Assembly (NCBI RefSeq): GCF_001625565.1
Contig: NZ_AUXS01000097.1
Location: forward strand, 248,001-312,000
Length of the DNA: 64,000 bases
Direction of reading: 5' to 3'
DNA from: Pseudoalteromonas luteoviolacea NCIMB 1944
GTDB lineage: Bacteria > Pseudomonadota > Gammaproteobacteria > Enterobacterales > Alteromonadaceae
Shown here one piece after another: positions 44,659 to 55,400 of this stretch. Below the pieces are notes generated by a model. The model was not told where the DNA came from and searched no databases. It worked only from the letters and a program-made list of their open reading frames with translations. Position numbers and translations under genes: made by a program. Numbering within the stretch: the first letter of the stretch is position 1; every line of letters begins with the position of its first letter.

Positions 44659-45420
44659 TTAACTACACAAGTTTGAATAACGAGTAGGGCGGTCCCCCAT
44701 AGTGTTGAGTCGAGACAGTTCTTGTTCTATGAAAGTTGGTTCATTGATAACTGTCGACGTGATCGTGTGTTTCATCCACTCGGGCAGTGTAGGGTTGAGT
44801 GAATAAAATACCCATTGGTGATATTTGCGGTCTGATAATATGCCTACTTTTCGCAATTGAGCGAGGTGACGTGAAACTTTAGGCTGGCTGGGTTCGTCCA
44901 GTGCGGTCATAAGCTCGCAGACACATGCTTCTTTTTCTACTGCAATGATAAGTAAAGCTTTAAGCCGAGTTTCGTCTGAAAGTGCCTTATAAAATGCCAT
45001 GGGCTCTACGGTAGCGGGCTTTTGAGAGGCGTTATCCACGAGTAAAGATTGTATTTTTTCATTGATCTCTTGCAACGTTTTTTCAAACGGGTTGTCACAC
45101 TCGCGAGTCTTGGGTTCATCAATATCCCATGCTAGGCAATTTATGCCATTGACTCTGCCTTCACATTCCTTGGTTGCACTAGCACAGAGGGTGATCACGT
45201 AATCGAAATGCATGTTGGCAAATTCATCTATATGTTGTGATTCAAGCCCTTGACTCTTTAGCCCAAAATGTTCAATAACAGCGAGAGTACGAGGGTCAGC
45301 ACCGCTTGGTTTTGTTCCAGCACTGTAGACCTCATATTTACCTTTCCCATGATGTTTTAGCAGGACTTCTGCCATCAGCGATCTCGCTGAGTTCTCGGTA
45401 CATAAAAAGAGTACTTTCAT
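44659..45420 (-). CDS. ArsC arsenate reductase fused to an ArsR repressor
   Basis: A 253-residue two-domain protein. Residues 1 to about 135 are a thioredoxin-coupled arsenate reductase of the low-molecular-weight phosphatase fold: P-loop LCTENSARS (Cys7), and the ITLCASATKEC pair six residues apart, as in Cys82/Cys89 of staphylococcal ArsC. Residues about 140-253 are a winged-helix ArsR repressor, with the metal-site motif EACVCELM (the ELCVCDL type) and SQPKVSRHLAQLRKVGIL. Enzyme and sensor are thus one chain, so reduction of arsenate can release the regulator's own inducer beside its sensing domain. It is the first gene of the operon, with a dyad just upstream. Confidence 0.94.
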   Translation of the reverse strand: MKVLFLCTENSARSLMAEVLLKHHGKGKYEVYSAGTKPSGADPRTLAVIEHFGLKSQGLESQHIDEFANMHFDYVITLCASATKECEGRVNGINCLAWDIDEPKTRECDNPFEKTLQEINEKIQSLLVDNASQKPATVEPMAFYKALSDETRLKALLIIAVEKEACVCELMTALDEPSQPKVSRHLAQLRKVGILSDRKYHQWVFYSLNPTLPEWMKHTITSTVINEPTFIEQELSRLNTMGDRPTRYSNLCS

Positions 45421-45443
45421 ATCAATGCTCGTTTTGAATATGA

Positions 45444-45463
45444 ATATAATTAATTTATTATAT
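45444..45463. promoter_or_regulatory. Candidate ArsR operator
   Basis: ATATAAT (45444-45450) and ATTATAT (45457-45463) form a perfect 7-base inverted repeat around six bases, 24 bases before the arsC-arsR start. Its place fits the self-repressing operator of an ArsR protein. Confidence 0.5.
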
Positions 45464-45550
45464 ACTATCTTTGTTATGTATGACTCGCAAGCAGTTTTAA
45501 TTTGAAGTTTTGCCGAAGCACTGATTTTTTTCTTTTATTTGATAAGCGAC

Positions 45551-45576
45551 CTATGCCCGGCAACTGACGGGCATAG
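45551..45576 (-). terminator. Hairpin after the TonB receptor gene
   Basis: CTATGCCCG and CGGGCATAG form a perfect 9-bp stem with an eight-base loop. There is no clear T run. It separates the receptor operon from the arsenic operon. Confidence 0.6.
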
Positions 45577-45602
45577 GGAAATTTATAGCTTTCTATTGGC
45601 AA

Positions 45603-47714
45603 TTAGAATGAGTAATTCAGCCCAACATAAGCCATTTGTGGCGCGCCGGGTTGGATACGTTCTTTGCCATATCTGAGTTCAGCCTGTAAGGCATACTTTT
45701 TGTCAGTGACATTTGCCAATCGTGCGTGTAGCTTGAGTGACTCAGTGACTTGATAGTTGGCCTTGAGGTTTGCGATTGTATAGCCTTCATATTTACGTGT
45801 GTTTTCAGAGTCCATCCAGTAGTCTCCAATGCTCTTAATCTCAGCTGTAATATTGAGGCCAGACACCAATTGGCTCGTGTAATTTAAGCGCAGGTTTGCA
45901 ACGTATTCTGGGGCCATGACTAAGCTATTACCAGATAGGTCGATTTCTTTACTTTCCCCCGTTTTGAAATCGATTCTGCCTGCATCTTGTACGTAGTGTT
46001 GAAATTCATGATTGGATTGACTATACGCTAGCGCCATAGACCAAGCCGGTGAAAAGGTATAAGTCCCACCTATTTCGAATCCTTGATGTCTCACTTCAGA
46101 GGCATTAACGCGAAAGCTTGAACCAAAGTCATCATAGGCTGTCACAATCGCGTCTTTTACATCCATAATATAATAAGCTACTTCTATAGAGAGTTTGTCG
46201 AAGTTTGCTTTGTAGCCTAGTTCGTATGTATCGGATGTTTCCTCACTGATTGAGTCCAATTGTGAACTGGTTTCTTTGGTCTTTAGATGGTAAATCTCAG
46301 AAGCCGTGGGGATCCGAATCGAATTAGCATAACGAGCATAAAGACTGGACTGTGCGCTGAGCTGGTAGTTTAAACTTGCTTTAGGGCTCAAGTGCTCAAA
46401 AGTATCACTGCGACTTGTGATAGAACGATTACCAAATCCATCGTCATCGTAAGCAGACAAGGTATTGTCAAAGTCGTATTGGTTGTTGTCGTATCTTAAC
46501 CCGATTGAATAATTTAGCTGTTCAGTGAGTTTACCTAGGTGTTGAATGTAAGGAGATATGCCTACAAAACGCGTGGAGTCGTTATAAAAAACGTGCCCTT
46601 GCGGGTAGGTCGCAGCACCCCAGCCAGTTGTTGTTCTGGTGGTCGGCTGATAGGAGTATGCATCGCCTTCTGAGCGTTCTAGGTCGATGCCTATTGTGGT
46701 TTCAAAATCCGGATTGTGTCTAAAGTTTGTTAAGGCCAGCAGGCCAATGGTTCTAACGCTTGATTCGACTTTCGGCATATTCGGTTGCCAAGTCGCAATA
46801 TAATCGTTACTACGGTAGCGTAAATAAGGGATCACCGACGCATAAAAGTCGTGATCTTCATATTGATATTCTGAGCTGAGTCGTACGTAGTCCGTGGCTC
46901 GGCTAGGGTCAATGGCTAGTACTTCATCGGGCAAACCAGATTGCGATGGATCTAGGTTAAACTGCTCTTCAGTAAGTGCGTTTAGCATTTGCTGATCTAA
47001 GGTTGACGTGATCAAGCTGGTTTTAAGGCTTTGTTTGTCATCTATCTCAAGCTCATGGAGTACATTAAACTCTGCTTTTTCAACACTGCTATGCTCTCTC
47101 CAACCATCATTATTTAAGTAGGCACCACTGATCCGAATACCATTTGAGTTTGAGAGTGCGTGAGTAATGCTGCCGTTTATTCGCTTATAGCCATGTTCGC
47201 CTAACGTAGAGGCCAACTCATTTTTACCCTCTCCGATAGGGGCTGAAATCACATTCACAGTGGCTGCAACTGCACCGGAACCATACAGGCTGGTCCCGGC
47301 ACCTTTAAGTACCTCTAATCGAGATATTGACGAGTTGCTGCTCGCCCACCAAAGTGCATTGTGATTGTAAAATGCTGCGGATTGCAAAGGCACATTGTCT
47401 TGAAGGTATAATGTGTAACCACCATAGTTTATTGGCATGCGTATCGCGGCGTTATGCCCTTGTCCACCAGACAGCTGATTGAGCAATACGCCTGAAATAG
47501 TTTCTAGAGACTCAGATAGGTGTTGTGCATTGTCATTTTTTATAATCTCAGTGGATACACTGCCGACACTCAGTGCCAGATCCGTGTTAGCTTTGGCTGT
47601 TCTACTTGCTGTGACGATGATCTGCTCGATATCCTCTGCCTGTTGCTGTGCGTATAGTAAGTCAGCCTGCAGTAGCGCGATGGCAATGAGTGAATAAGAA
47701 AAGCCAGATTTCAT
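45603..47714 (-). CDS. TonB-dependent outer-membrane receptor
   Basis: A 703-residue outer-membrane beta-barrel receptor for a metal chelate or similar ligand. The signal peptide is about residues 1-22 (ending LLYA), with a TonB-box-like EQIIVTASRT, then the plug (SLETISGVLLNQLSGGQ; SRLEVLKGAGTSLYGSGAVA) and a barrel ending in the aromatic NYSF. The plug has the usual GSGAVAATVNVIS signature. The start codon overlaps the stop of the PepSY gene (TAATG), showing translational coupling. The partner is typical of siderophore-iron uptake operons, so a ferric siderophore is likely but not proved. Confidence 0.95.
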   Translation of the reverse strand: MKSGFSYSLIAIALLQADLLYAQQQAEDIEQIIVTASRTAKANTDLALSVGSVSTEIIKNDNAQHLSESLETISGVLLNQLSGGQGHNAAIRMPINYGGYTLYLQDNVPLQSAAFYNHNALWWASSNSSISRLEVLKGAGTSLYGSGAVAATVNVISAPIGEGKNELASTLGEHGYKRINGSITHALSNSNGIRISGAYLNNDGWREHSSVEKAEFNVLHELEIDDKQSLKTSLITSTLDQQMLNALTEEQFNLDPSQSGLPDEVLAIDPSRATDYVRLSSEYQYEDHDFYASVIPYLRYRSNDYIATWQPNMPKVESSVRTIGLLALTNFRHNPDFETTIGIDLERSEGDAYSYQPTTRTTTGWGAATYPQGHVFYNDSTRFVGISPYIQHLGKLTEQLNYSIGLRYDNNQYDFDNTLSAYDDDGFGNRSITSRSDTFEHLSPKASLNYQLSAQSSLYARYANSIRIPTASEIYHLKTKETSSQLDSISEETSDTYELGYKANFDKLSIEVAYYIMDVKDAIVTAYDDFGSSFRVNASEVRHQGFEIGGTYTFSPAWSMALAYSQSNHEFQHYVQDAGRIDFKTGESKEIDLSGNSLVMAPEYVANLRLNYTSQLVSGLNITAEIKSIGDYWMDSENTRKYEGYTIANLKANYQVTESLKLHARLANVTDKKYALQAELRYGKERIQPGAPQMAYVGLNYSF

Positions 47715-49165
47715 TATGCTTGTTCCTTAGTTATTTCTAATATTTCGTTATTTTGTAAATTGCGATGTATTTTTGCCCGACGCTGACGCAGTAATCTTGA
47801 AAAGTACAGTGAAGTACCTAATAAGGCAATAAATGCTAATCCGAGGCAGATCAGAGTAATGATGCTATCACGAATACCTTTACCTAAAGGGTTTAAAAAG
47901 TGGTACTTATGTAAATAGCCAAAATGCCAACTACGCGCGTTTTGCCACGTGTCATCAACTGCGGCTATGTACCCGGTGTGAAGCTCAACGCTATAGCGCA
48001 CTTCTGGAGATTGTTCGAAACTCAGTTGTTGCACAGGTAGCCGCTTGTTAATAAAACCATATGTTGGGCCGAACTTATCGATTTTTTCGCTGTGTGTTAG
48101 CGCTCCAGTAATATTTAGTTGGTTTCGTAACGCATTTTGAGCAAATGTTTTATCATCATATTGAGTTTGGTTACTTTGCCAATATGCAAAGTGCATCGAT
48201 TTATTTTTATACGATACGATTTGGCTAATGACTTGACCTGAAATATTGACCAACTGGAAGTTATGACCATTTGCTGCTGCGAGTGTTTTGACAGGATCAT
48301 GATTGATGGCATCTGTGGCAATTTGATTGCCAGGAGCTAGATTTTTAAACTCTTGCAAAAAAAACTTATCAATTAAAATGTGTGCACTACTACTCGCAAA
48401 TCCGAGCATGCATAAACTTAAAACTAACCCCGAAACCCTATGTAACGACCGCTTATTGAGCTGTTTTTTTTTAATTCGTGGCCACAACACACTGTATGTC
48501 AGCAATCCAAAAACGGCCATAACAAATAATGTGATGCTGATTATCAGCATAGGGATGATGCGCCATAGGCTGTGTCTATCACCAGCAAACTGCCAAGTAT
48601 GTAACTGTTTGAACCAGAAAGATAGCGACTCTCTCAGTGGTGTATTGTGCGCGGTTATGCGCTTGCCCAATGTATCTATATATATGTTATTCCCGCTGCT
48701 CATACGCAACTTATAAACAGGCAATACCCGGTTTATTTCAGGGTAAGCAGAACTGAATTGTGTGACAAATTCACTCTTTATAACGTTATGATTACTCCAT
48801 TGTGTTGCCAGATAGTGCGCATAATCAACATCATTTAAGCTGACATTGGTTGCTGATAAAGGGAGGTAATGCACCGTTGTACCATCATCAATTTGCTGTT
48901 GAACTTGATAGAAGTAGTTTCCTTTAAACTCTACCAAACTAGCATGGCTGAAGTGATGGATATCTTGCTGCTTTAAAGCGTCTTTCAAGTGTGTGTAATT
49001 ATGCATCCTATTCAATTCAACTTTGATAGGGTCAGGCTTAATATGTGGCGCTTTCGCAAAATGAGACATTGCAGGGTGCAATAGCCCTGAAAGCGCCCAA
49101 ATTACAAACGGAATTACGCATAAAAGCGCCAGTCGTCGATGCCAAGCGAGCAGTATTTTTAGCAT
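47714..49165 (-). CDS. PepSY-associated inner-membrane protein
   Basis: A 483-residue membrane protein with about four helices and two periplasmic PepSY-type regions. The first helix starts WHRRLALLCVIPFVIWALSGLLHP, the typical form of the PepSY_TM (PiuB-like, ferric-siderophore reductase-related) family. A late helix is DSIITLICLGLAFIALLGTSLYFSRLL. It is the first gene of a two-gene operon with the TonB receptor. A weak Fur-box-like stretch, GATAATGGTTGGATTATAT, lies at 49185-49203; iron control is inferred only. Confidence 0.88.
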   Translation of the reverse strand: MLKILLAWHRRLALLCVIPFVIWALSGLLHPAMSHFAKAPHIKPDPIKVELNRMHNYTHLKDALKQQDIHHFSHASLVEFKGNYFYQVQQQIDDGTTVHYLPLSATNVSLNDVDYAHYLATQWSNHNVIKSEFVTQFSSAYPEINRVLPVYKLRMSSGNNIYIDTLGKRITAHNTPLRESLSFWFKQLHTWQFAGDRHSLWRIIPMLIISITLFVMAVFGLLTYSVLWPRIKKKQLNKRSLHRVSGLVLSLCMLGFASSSAHILIDKFFLQEFKNLAPGNQIATDAINHDPVKTLAAANGHNFQLVNISGQVISQIVSYKNKSMHFAYWQSNQTQYDDKTFAQNALRNQLNITGALTHSEKIDKFGPTYGFINKRLPVQQLSFEQSPEVRYSVELHTGYIAAVDDTWQNARSWHFGYLHKYHFLNPLGKGIRDSIITLICLGLAFIALLGTSLYFSRLLRQRRAKIHRNLQNNEILEITKEQA

Positions 49166-49432
49166 GTATTGTTATTGATTTGAGGATAATGGTTGGATTA
49201 TATGTAATAAACTTACTTCAAGGGATGTGACAAATTGTCGCACAAGATTTTGATTAGTATGACGAATGTTAAAGCTTCTGTAAGTTGTAAGGAAATGTTA
49301 AGTGGCTCTATACAGGTTGAATTTCGATTGATACATTAATCAATGTTAAAATAGGTACGAAAAATAGGACAATGATGTTACTATTTTGGATACATGAAAA
49401 ATGCGCCCAATAAATAACAAAAGGAACTCGCC

Positions 49433-49717
49433 ATGTTTATCGTCACGCTTAATTATCTCGTTGGATTATCAGAAGTAGAGAAGTATTTGCCACTGCATAT
49501 TGAGTATTTAGATCAGTGCTATGACGATGGTATTTTTTTAATGTCAGGCCCAACTGAGCCGCGCACCGGAGGTGTCATTTTAGCTGCTTCCACATCGAAA
49601 GAATCACTAGAGGCAACTTTAAACGAAGATCCATTTTATAAAACAGGTATTGCTGAGTATCAAATAACGGAATTTGTACCAACTAAGTCAATGAAAGAGC
49701 TCAATTATCTTATATAG
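49433..49717 (+). CDS. YciI family protein
   Basis: A 94-residue ferredoxin-like-fold protein. Family marks are MFIVTLNYLVGLSEVEKYLPLHIEYL, MSGPTEPRTGGVILA (the conserved GP segment) and a late DPFYKTGIAEYQITEF. AAAAGGAAC precedes the ATG. YciI proteins are linked to small-molecule dehydrohalogenation or dehydration and metabolite repair; no substrate is assigned. It is divergent from the PepSY gene. Confidence 0.88.
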   Translation: MFIVTLNYLVGLSEVEKYLPLHIEYLDQCYDDGIFLMSGPTEPRTGGVILAASTSKESLEATLNEDPFYKTGIAEYQITEFVPTKSMKELNYLI

Positions 49718-49768
49718 GTAATCAAGGGCCAATTGTGAGCCGTTCGGTACAAGGAGGTATCAAACTAA

Positions 49769-50656
49769 GTGCATAAAAATATACTAAACACACTTCGCTT
49801 ATTAGTTAAGCAACCAAATCAAGTTAAAGGCAAAATCAATAAACAGCTTACGCTATTTAAAGATTCGGTCGCTGGGCTGCCGTTTTTAGCCTCTTGCCAC
49901 AAATCTAAACTGTCAGACTATGACGAAAAGCATTACTTTGTCATCCCTATTGAATTGGGTGAGCATAAAGTTGCCTTACATACTTTAAGAAACCTGCCGG
50001 ATGGCGTACCAGAAGTAAACACGCTACCAAAACGCCGAGTTTTTCACTTTGCCAATGAACATGCTGAAGCGTTATTGACAAATATTTTGTCAGAACAAAC
50101 GGAATCTTTAGTAAGAAAACAGCCAGTAGGGCAGGTAAGTCGGTTAGAGCTGCTGGCAAATGATATAGATAGGTTAGATACAAAACTGACCTACGGTATG
50201 CAGCTCATTTGCGGGGTTTCTGTATTTGTGAACCGCGCAATTGGTGCCGCTATTGCAGCAAAGGCGGCACTGCCAAGCATAACGGGTCTGTTAAACAAAC
50301 ATGGTATTTGTCCACGAGGTCAAAAGTACACGCAAGTTGCGCTCAACCAGCATATTTAAGAGGCTCAAGATAAGGTGCTACAGGAGTTTGCTGAGGCGGA
50401 TACAATAAAATTGATAAACCCAGTTTTGAGTCGATTGTACCGCGCACTTGAAACGTATGAGCCGCTATTAGACGATGCATTTAATGGGGGAGACTTAGGT
50501 GAACATGAAAAAGAAGAATGGTTAGAATTGACGGTTGAGGCATTAGCACATGTCTATGAAGACATACTTCAACAGTCAAAGTTGCACCTTCAAGCATGTT
50601 TAGGCGAAGAAGATATACGCTGGTTGAATTACCTCTTTAAAGGGTATCTGGGGTGA
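49769..50656 (+). pseudogene. Uncharacterised gene interrupted by an in-frame stop
   Basis: Two frames in the same register, 49769-50359 (196 aa, GTG start after AAGGAGG) and 50375-50656 (93 aa), are separated by a single TAA at 50357-50359. The five codons between them (GAG GCT CAA GAT AAG) are in frame, so reading through gives one continuous protein of about 294 residues with a helical join (VALNQHI-stop-EAQDKVLQEF). A CAA-to-TAA change would explain it. The N-terminal half has an extended segment (HYFVIPIELGEHKVALHTLRNL), and a hydrophobic stretch lies near residue 150-175 (LICGVSVFVNRAIGAAIAAKA). I do not recognise the family. It is either a decaying gene or a base-call error. Confidence 0.6.
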
Positions 50657-50676
50657 ATGACATAAGGAGGCAATAA

Positions 50677-51656
50677 ATGGGAATAAGGAAGCAAGTTTGT
50701 CAATTTTGCAGCCTATTTGGGTTACTTTTTAGTATAAATACCTTTGCAAGTGTAGATATCTATTCTCAGATAGCATCTGACACTTCATGGCAAGTTAGGC
50801 ACGCGGTGTCATCACCAACGGGGCAAAGCGTTAAGCTCAAAGTTAACGTATTGGCTGAGGAGCAAGTGAGGTGGTTTCAAATTATTCCTGATACCAGCCA
50901 ATACTACAAAAACGCCAATCATCCATGGGAGAAAAACCCCTATAAATGGGCTGGATTTGGCAAAGTAAACTACCACAAAAAGCGTCTAAATCAGTTTGAT
51001 AACTTGGCTGAAATAGAAGTATCGGGGACATGGTTAAACAAGAATAATGTGTTTGAGTCTCCATATTACCATGCCAATGTTGGTAGCTTTTGGTTTCAAG
51101 TAGAAGTAATTGGAAAAGACGGTCGCCGCCGTAAAAGTATGGGATTAGAGAACAACGACCATCGCGGCTTAAATAAACAGGTGCTACGAGTTTCTTTCAC
51201 ACAAGGTGAGGGGTATTTGGGTGTGCTGAGTAGCTTTTTTAATGTGCCGGCCATTTTCGGGTCTGTACCTTACCAAAGCCAGCATTATTTGGGGTTGACT
51301 GCGCAGATGTATTAATGGCTGCAAATGCGATAAAGGACAATGGCAAAGTATTTGACCGCAATGTAGCTTGGTTGGTTACAAATTTAAAGCACAAAGCGAA
51401 ATTACGTGGATTTACAGGTTCCAACACTAAGTTGAAGTGGGACAGTGACATTTTTCCAGGAGATTTTATAGCGGTCAGGTACCGTCAAAATGGGCAATTT
51501 GCACATATAGGCGCGCTCTATCAAGATAGTAATAACAATGGCGTACTCGATGGTGAAGATTTGGTTATGCACGCCGGGCCCAATGCGCTGAGTTATAGCA
51601 CAGTAGCCAACGCGGGGTTTTTAGGTGAGGTTGTGGTCCTTGATAACCAAGATTAA
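50677..51656 (+). pseudogene. Secreted NlpC/P60-like hydrolase candidate broken by a -1 frameshift
   Basis: Two overlapping frames make one gene. The first (50677-51315, 212 aa) has a signal peptide (GLLFSINTFA) and a beta-rich domain, and ends QHYLGLTAQMY-stop. The second (51315-51656) begins inside it in another register. Shifting by -1 at 51288-51294 gives QHYLGVDCADVLMAANAIKD, running straight into the second frame. The restored C-terminal domain has VDCADV (a Cys nucleophile), AHIGALYQD (His) and VMHAGP, a pattern like NlpC/P60 or CHAP peptidases. The break falls two codons before the Cys, so neither half alone carries it. The site T TTG GGG fits the X XXY YYZ slip form. It may be decay, a sequencing slip, or programmed shifting. 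Confidence 0.65.
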
Positions 51657-51746
51657 GCCCAATATTACAGCCGAGAACTTGAAATATAGACATGCGTAAA
51701 GTGATAAGTGCTCACTTCTTACATACACTATGGATAACCTCTCACT

Positions 51747-52253
51747 ATGATTAGAGAAGCTCAGCTTCAAGATACAAACAGCCTCGCAGCACTCGCTTTG
51801 CAGGTGTGGTTAACGACGTATACACCAGATGGGATGCGTGATGATTATGCACACTTTGCATTGACGACATTTACGCCTAAATACTTTAGCCAATTAATTG
51901 ATAACCCTGAGTGCAAAGTAATGGTTTATGTGCGAGATAACGCCCTAATTGGCTTTGCGGTCGTCAATTTTGAGTCTCAATATCAAGAAAATGATTACGG
52001 GTTTGAGATTGAAAAGCTCTATGTTCATAATGCGTTTCAAGGGCAGGGGATTGGCAAAAAATTACTGGCTGAAATTCAACGTCATTGGGGCGCTGAATTT
52101 TGGCTTTATACATGGGTGGAGAATACGTCGAATTTGTTTTACCAGCGCCTTGGCCTTGAACACATTGGCTCTTTCAATTTTGATTTCTCAGGCACTCAAA
52201 TAGTCAACAATGTATATCGTAGTAAAAAACACAAGTCTATATTTTCTAAGTAA
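51747..52253 (+). CDS. GNAT family N-acetyltransferase
   Basis: A 168-residue acetyltransferase. It begins MIREAQLQDTNSLAALALQV, with the acetyl-CoA loop EKLYVHNAFQGQGIGKKLLA (residues about 90-110) and the late WVENTSNLFYQRLGLEHIG block. No partner gene is evident; it lies downstream of the frameshifted hydrolase-like gene by 90 bases on the same strand. The ribosome site is weak. The substrate is unknown. Confidence 0.87.
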   Translation: MIREAQLQDTNSLAALALQVWLTTYTPDGMRDDYAHFALTTFTPKYFSQLIDNPECKVMVYVRDNALIGFAVVNFESQYQENDYGFEIEKLYVHNAFQGQGIGKKLLAEIQRHWGAEFWLYTWVENTSNLFYQRLGLEHIGSFNFDFSGTQIVNNVYRSKKHKSIFSK

Positions 52254-52462
52254 CTTTAGTCTAGGTCTAGCGATTCCATTTTAACACTTTGTTGAACTAA
52301 CTAGTTTATTGTTAACTAAACTAGTTAGTTCAACGTATAACGCATAATTAATATAAGAAATATTAATTTTTTAATATTGAAGATATTCAGTATCAAAATG
52401 TTGTTGAAATGTGATTTTTGTGTAAAGTTATATGTTGAATTTAAATGGATGGAAGGTGCGTA

Positions 52463-55400
52463 ATGGATTACTTACGGATAACGCCAATTTTGTTTGGCAT
52501 TTTTTTAACGCTAATAATAACTGGTTGCGGAGGCGGCAGCGAGGGGAATTCCTCTGAATCTGGCTTTCAAGATAATCAACCTACTTTACCAATCAATGGA
52601 AAACTCAAATTAGAAGCTCGCTACGGTGGCAGTTTAGAAGTTGCTGAAGTTACCAACAAAAACTTTGCTTTAATAGCACATGACTCTGTGTATTGGAATG
52701 ATATAAAGAACTTTATTCTGTACGATGATACCGATGGTTTTTCAATTGGCCACCCTAAATTCTATAAATACGACGATAGAGCCTACATACTTTCTGAGTC
52801 TCAAAATTGTGAATCGGGAACCATCGATCTACCAAAGGTTGATGCAGACAACCTTAAGTCTAGTTATACAGCGAAATTTAATAATTGCAAAATTGGGCCA
52901 ATAATATCCAACGGTGTCATGAACTTGCACGTAGTTAAAAATGTAGGAGGTATCCCTGAGAAAATAGCATACGAATTTGCGGCTGCATTTTCAATACAAG
53001 ACATCGAGTCTGATGCTTCCTACACATTGACTGGATACATGGTGCAATCCGTGTACGATACTTTACTTGAAGCGAGTTTTGTTTTTCACCAAGGCGGTAA
53101 AGTGCGTGCTTGGGTCGATGAAAAGTTTGCAGATTCTGGTGAGTCGTATAACCACATTTATTTACCTGATTATGGCCGAGTAAGTCTAAGTGAATCAAGT
53201 GCGGCTCCGTCATTTCCGGATACAATATCAGGGGACATTGACATATCTTTTCGAAAGCGCTTTAACAATTATCTAGAATTAGGATTATGGAATACAAATG
53301 GCTCACTCTATGGTCCATCCAATCCAAAGTTTTCATACGGACAAGAGCCCCTAGAGGAGAGGGTGATTTATGTCCCGTATGAGCATTTTTCTCTTTCATC
53401 GCTATCTGAAGATAACGGGCCTCATATTCCTGTTATACAAGTTCCTAACGTAGTATCACCCAGTGAGCTCCATACTATGGAGGTGACTGAGTTAAGGGCC
53501 GCAGATTATGATTTGTCGCAATTAAATTGGGTAATAACAGATGAGTTTGGCGAAATTTTATCAGAAGGTGAGCAGCGGCAACATCGGTATACGTTTGAAT
53601 CACCGGGAGAGTATACAGTTACGTTAAACGCAATAGACAGTTCAGGAAACATTGGCACTGCTGCTGAGCAGGTTTATGTTACTGGTAAAAAAAGAGAGAC
53701 GCTGATTATTGAAGCGGATATTTCAGTAAAAAGTGAACTGAAAGAAGGAGAGTTGTTCACCGCACAGCTCAACATAGAAAACCTCGATAACTACACAATT
53801 AAACTCACATCTGGACCAAAATCTATGACGCTTTCCCCTTCAGGTGAAATAAAGTGGGATGGTCAATTAGATGACGGCTATCACTTTGCCGATACAGTAT
53901 ATTACTCAATTGAAGTTATTGATGAGGGAGAGAACAAGTCAGAAAATGTAAAGGGGGTAGTTGCAATACCTACAAATACGAAGGTCAGTTCGGTATTTCA
54001 CTATACAGGAGACTATCCAACTTATAATCGTTCTTGGCCAGTTGGGTCTGATAAAGCGGCTCAGTTATTGCCTTCTTCTGACGATTATAGAGACGGTATA
54101 TATTGGTTAACAATACAAGATGACAAACTTAAGGTTGATTCAAATTTATTGTCTCGAAACAGTGAAGGTCCAATACTCGATGTAAGCTACTCTGACGATA
54201 CGCAATCTATGGTCTATTTATATGCTAATGAAAACAATTTGTCTGCGGGTACGGGAGGCTATAAGAGCTTTCAAAGTTCAGCTGATACAAACCATATTTT
54301 TGAATTCGCAACACCCCGTGATTATCCAGCACCAAGACTGGTTGATTTGAACGGGGATGATACATTGGAAGTGGTCAATATGATTGGTAACAATCGTGTT
54401 GAAATATTCGACGCTACATATGTGCGTAGTGAACATCAATTGCCAAGATACTTAACATTTTTCACCTGGCAGTCATGGAAGGCGTGTGATCTTGACGGAG
54501 ATGGCAAAAAAGAGCTTGCATTTTTTGCAACCAATCCAACCTTAAAAGAGGTTAAGTTAGTACTTTCTAGCTTTAAAGACAACGCATTAACAGACTTTGA
54601 AGTACATCAACAGGGTTATTATCAGTGGCATGGCAGCATAGTTAACAATACTTTGTTTGTCGATCAGGACAACAACGGGGTATGTGAAGGGTTGCTGACG
54701 TTAGGTGAAAATGAAACAGGTGAGCAATATTTAAGTTGGTATATCTATGAAGAAGGCAGTCTTATTAAAAAAGGGCAGCTCAATACCAATGAATTTGGCA
54801 GCCTCTATCATGATGCTTTTGCGATAGTGGATGATTCAAGTGGGGTGGGCGGTATATTGTTTCAATCTGATAATGGTTTAACACTCGTTGGATATGACCA
54901 AATAAAACAAGGTTTCATCGCGAATGCCTATAGTTATGTTGCTGGGCTTGAAGTGATACCTAATGTCAACAACTCCACCATAATTGGTCAATCAGATATC
55001 GATGGTGACGGAGCTCGCGAACTTATTCTTAAACATGTAGTGTCTAGTGAAGACGCCATTTCATCTACGCTTCTTAATTGGCAGAATTCAAGTTCAGGCA
55101 AAGATACTTATCTTATTGCTGCTAGTCTTGAAGACAATAAGATTAAGCCAAAATATATAAGCAATTTGAGCACTCGTTACTCAAGAAAGTCGACAGCCGC
55201 AGGAAGTCGTGTTGTACCGCTTAATGACGGAAGCCTTATGATTAATGTGTATGAATACACTGACATTATTGATGAGCGAAACAACTTTAGAAAGAGACAT
55301 TTTTCGCCAGGATATGGAAATAGTATGGTTATGAGAAGTGATGGTAGTTACTATCAAGAAGTCGGTTCTGAGTACATTTTATATGACGTTGATAGAGTAG

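Noticed and set aside
49185..49203. Fur-box-like stretch before the PepSY gene
   Set aside because: Only the first seven bases match the consensus well, so it is not called as a site; noted with the gene.
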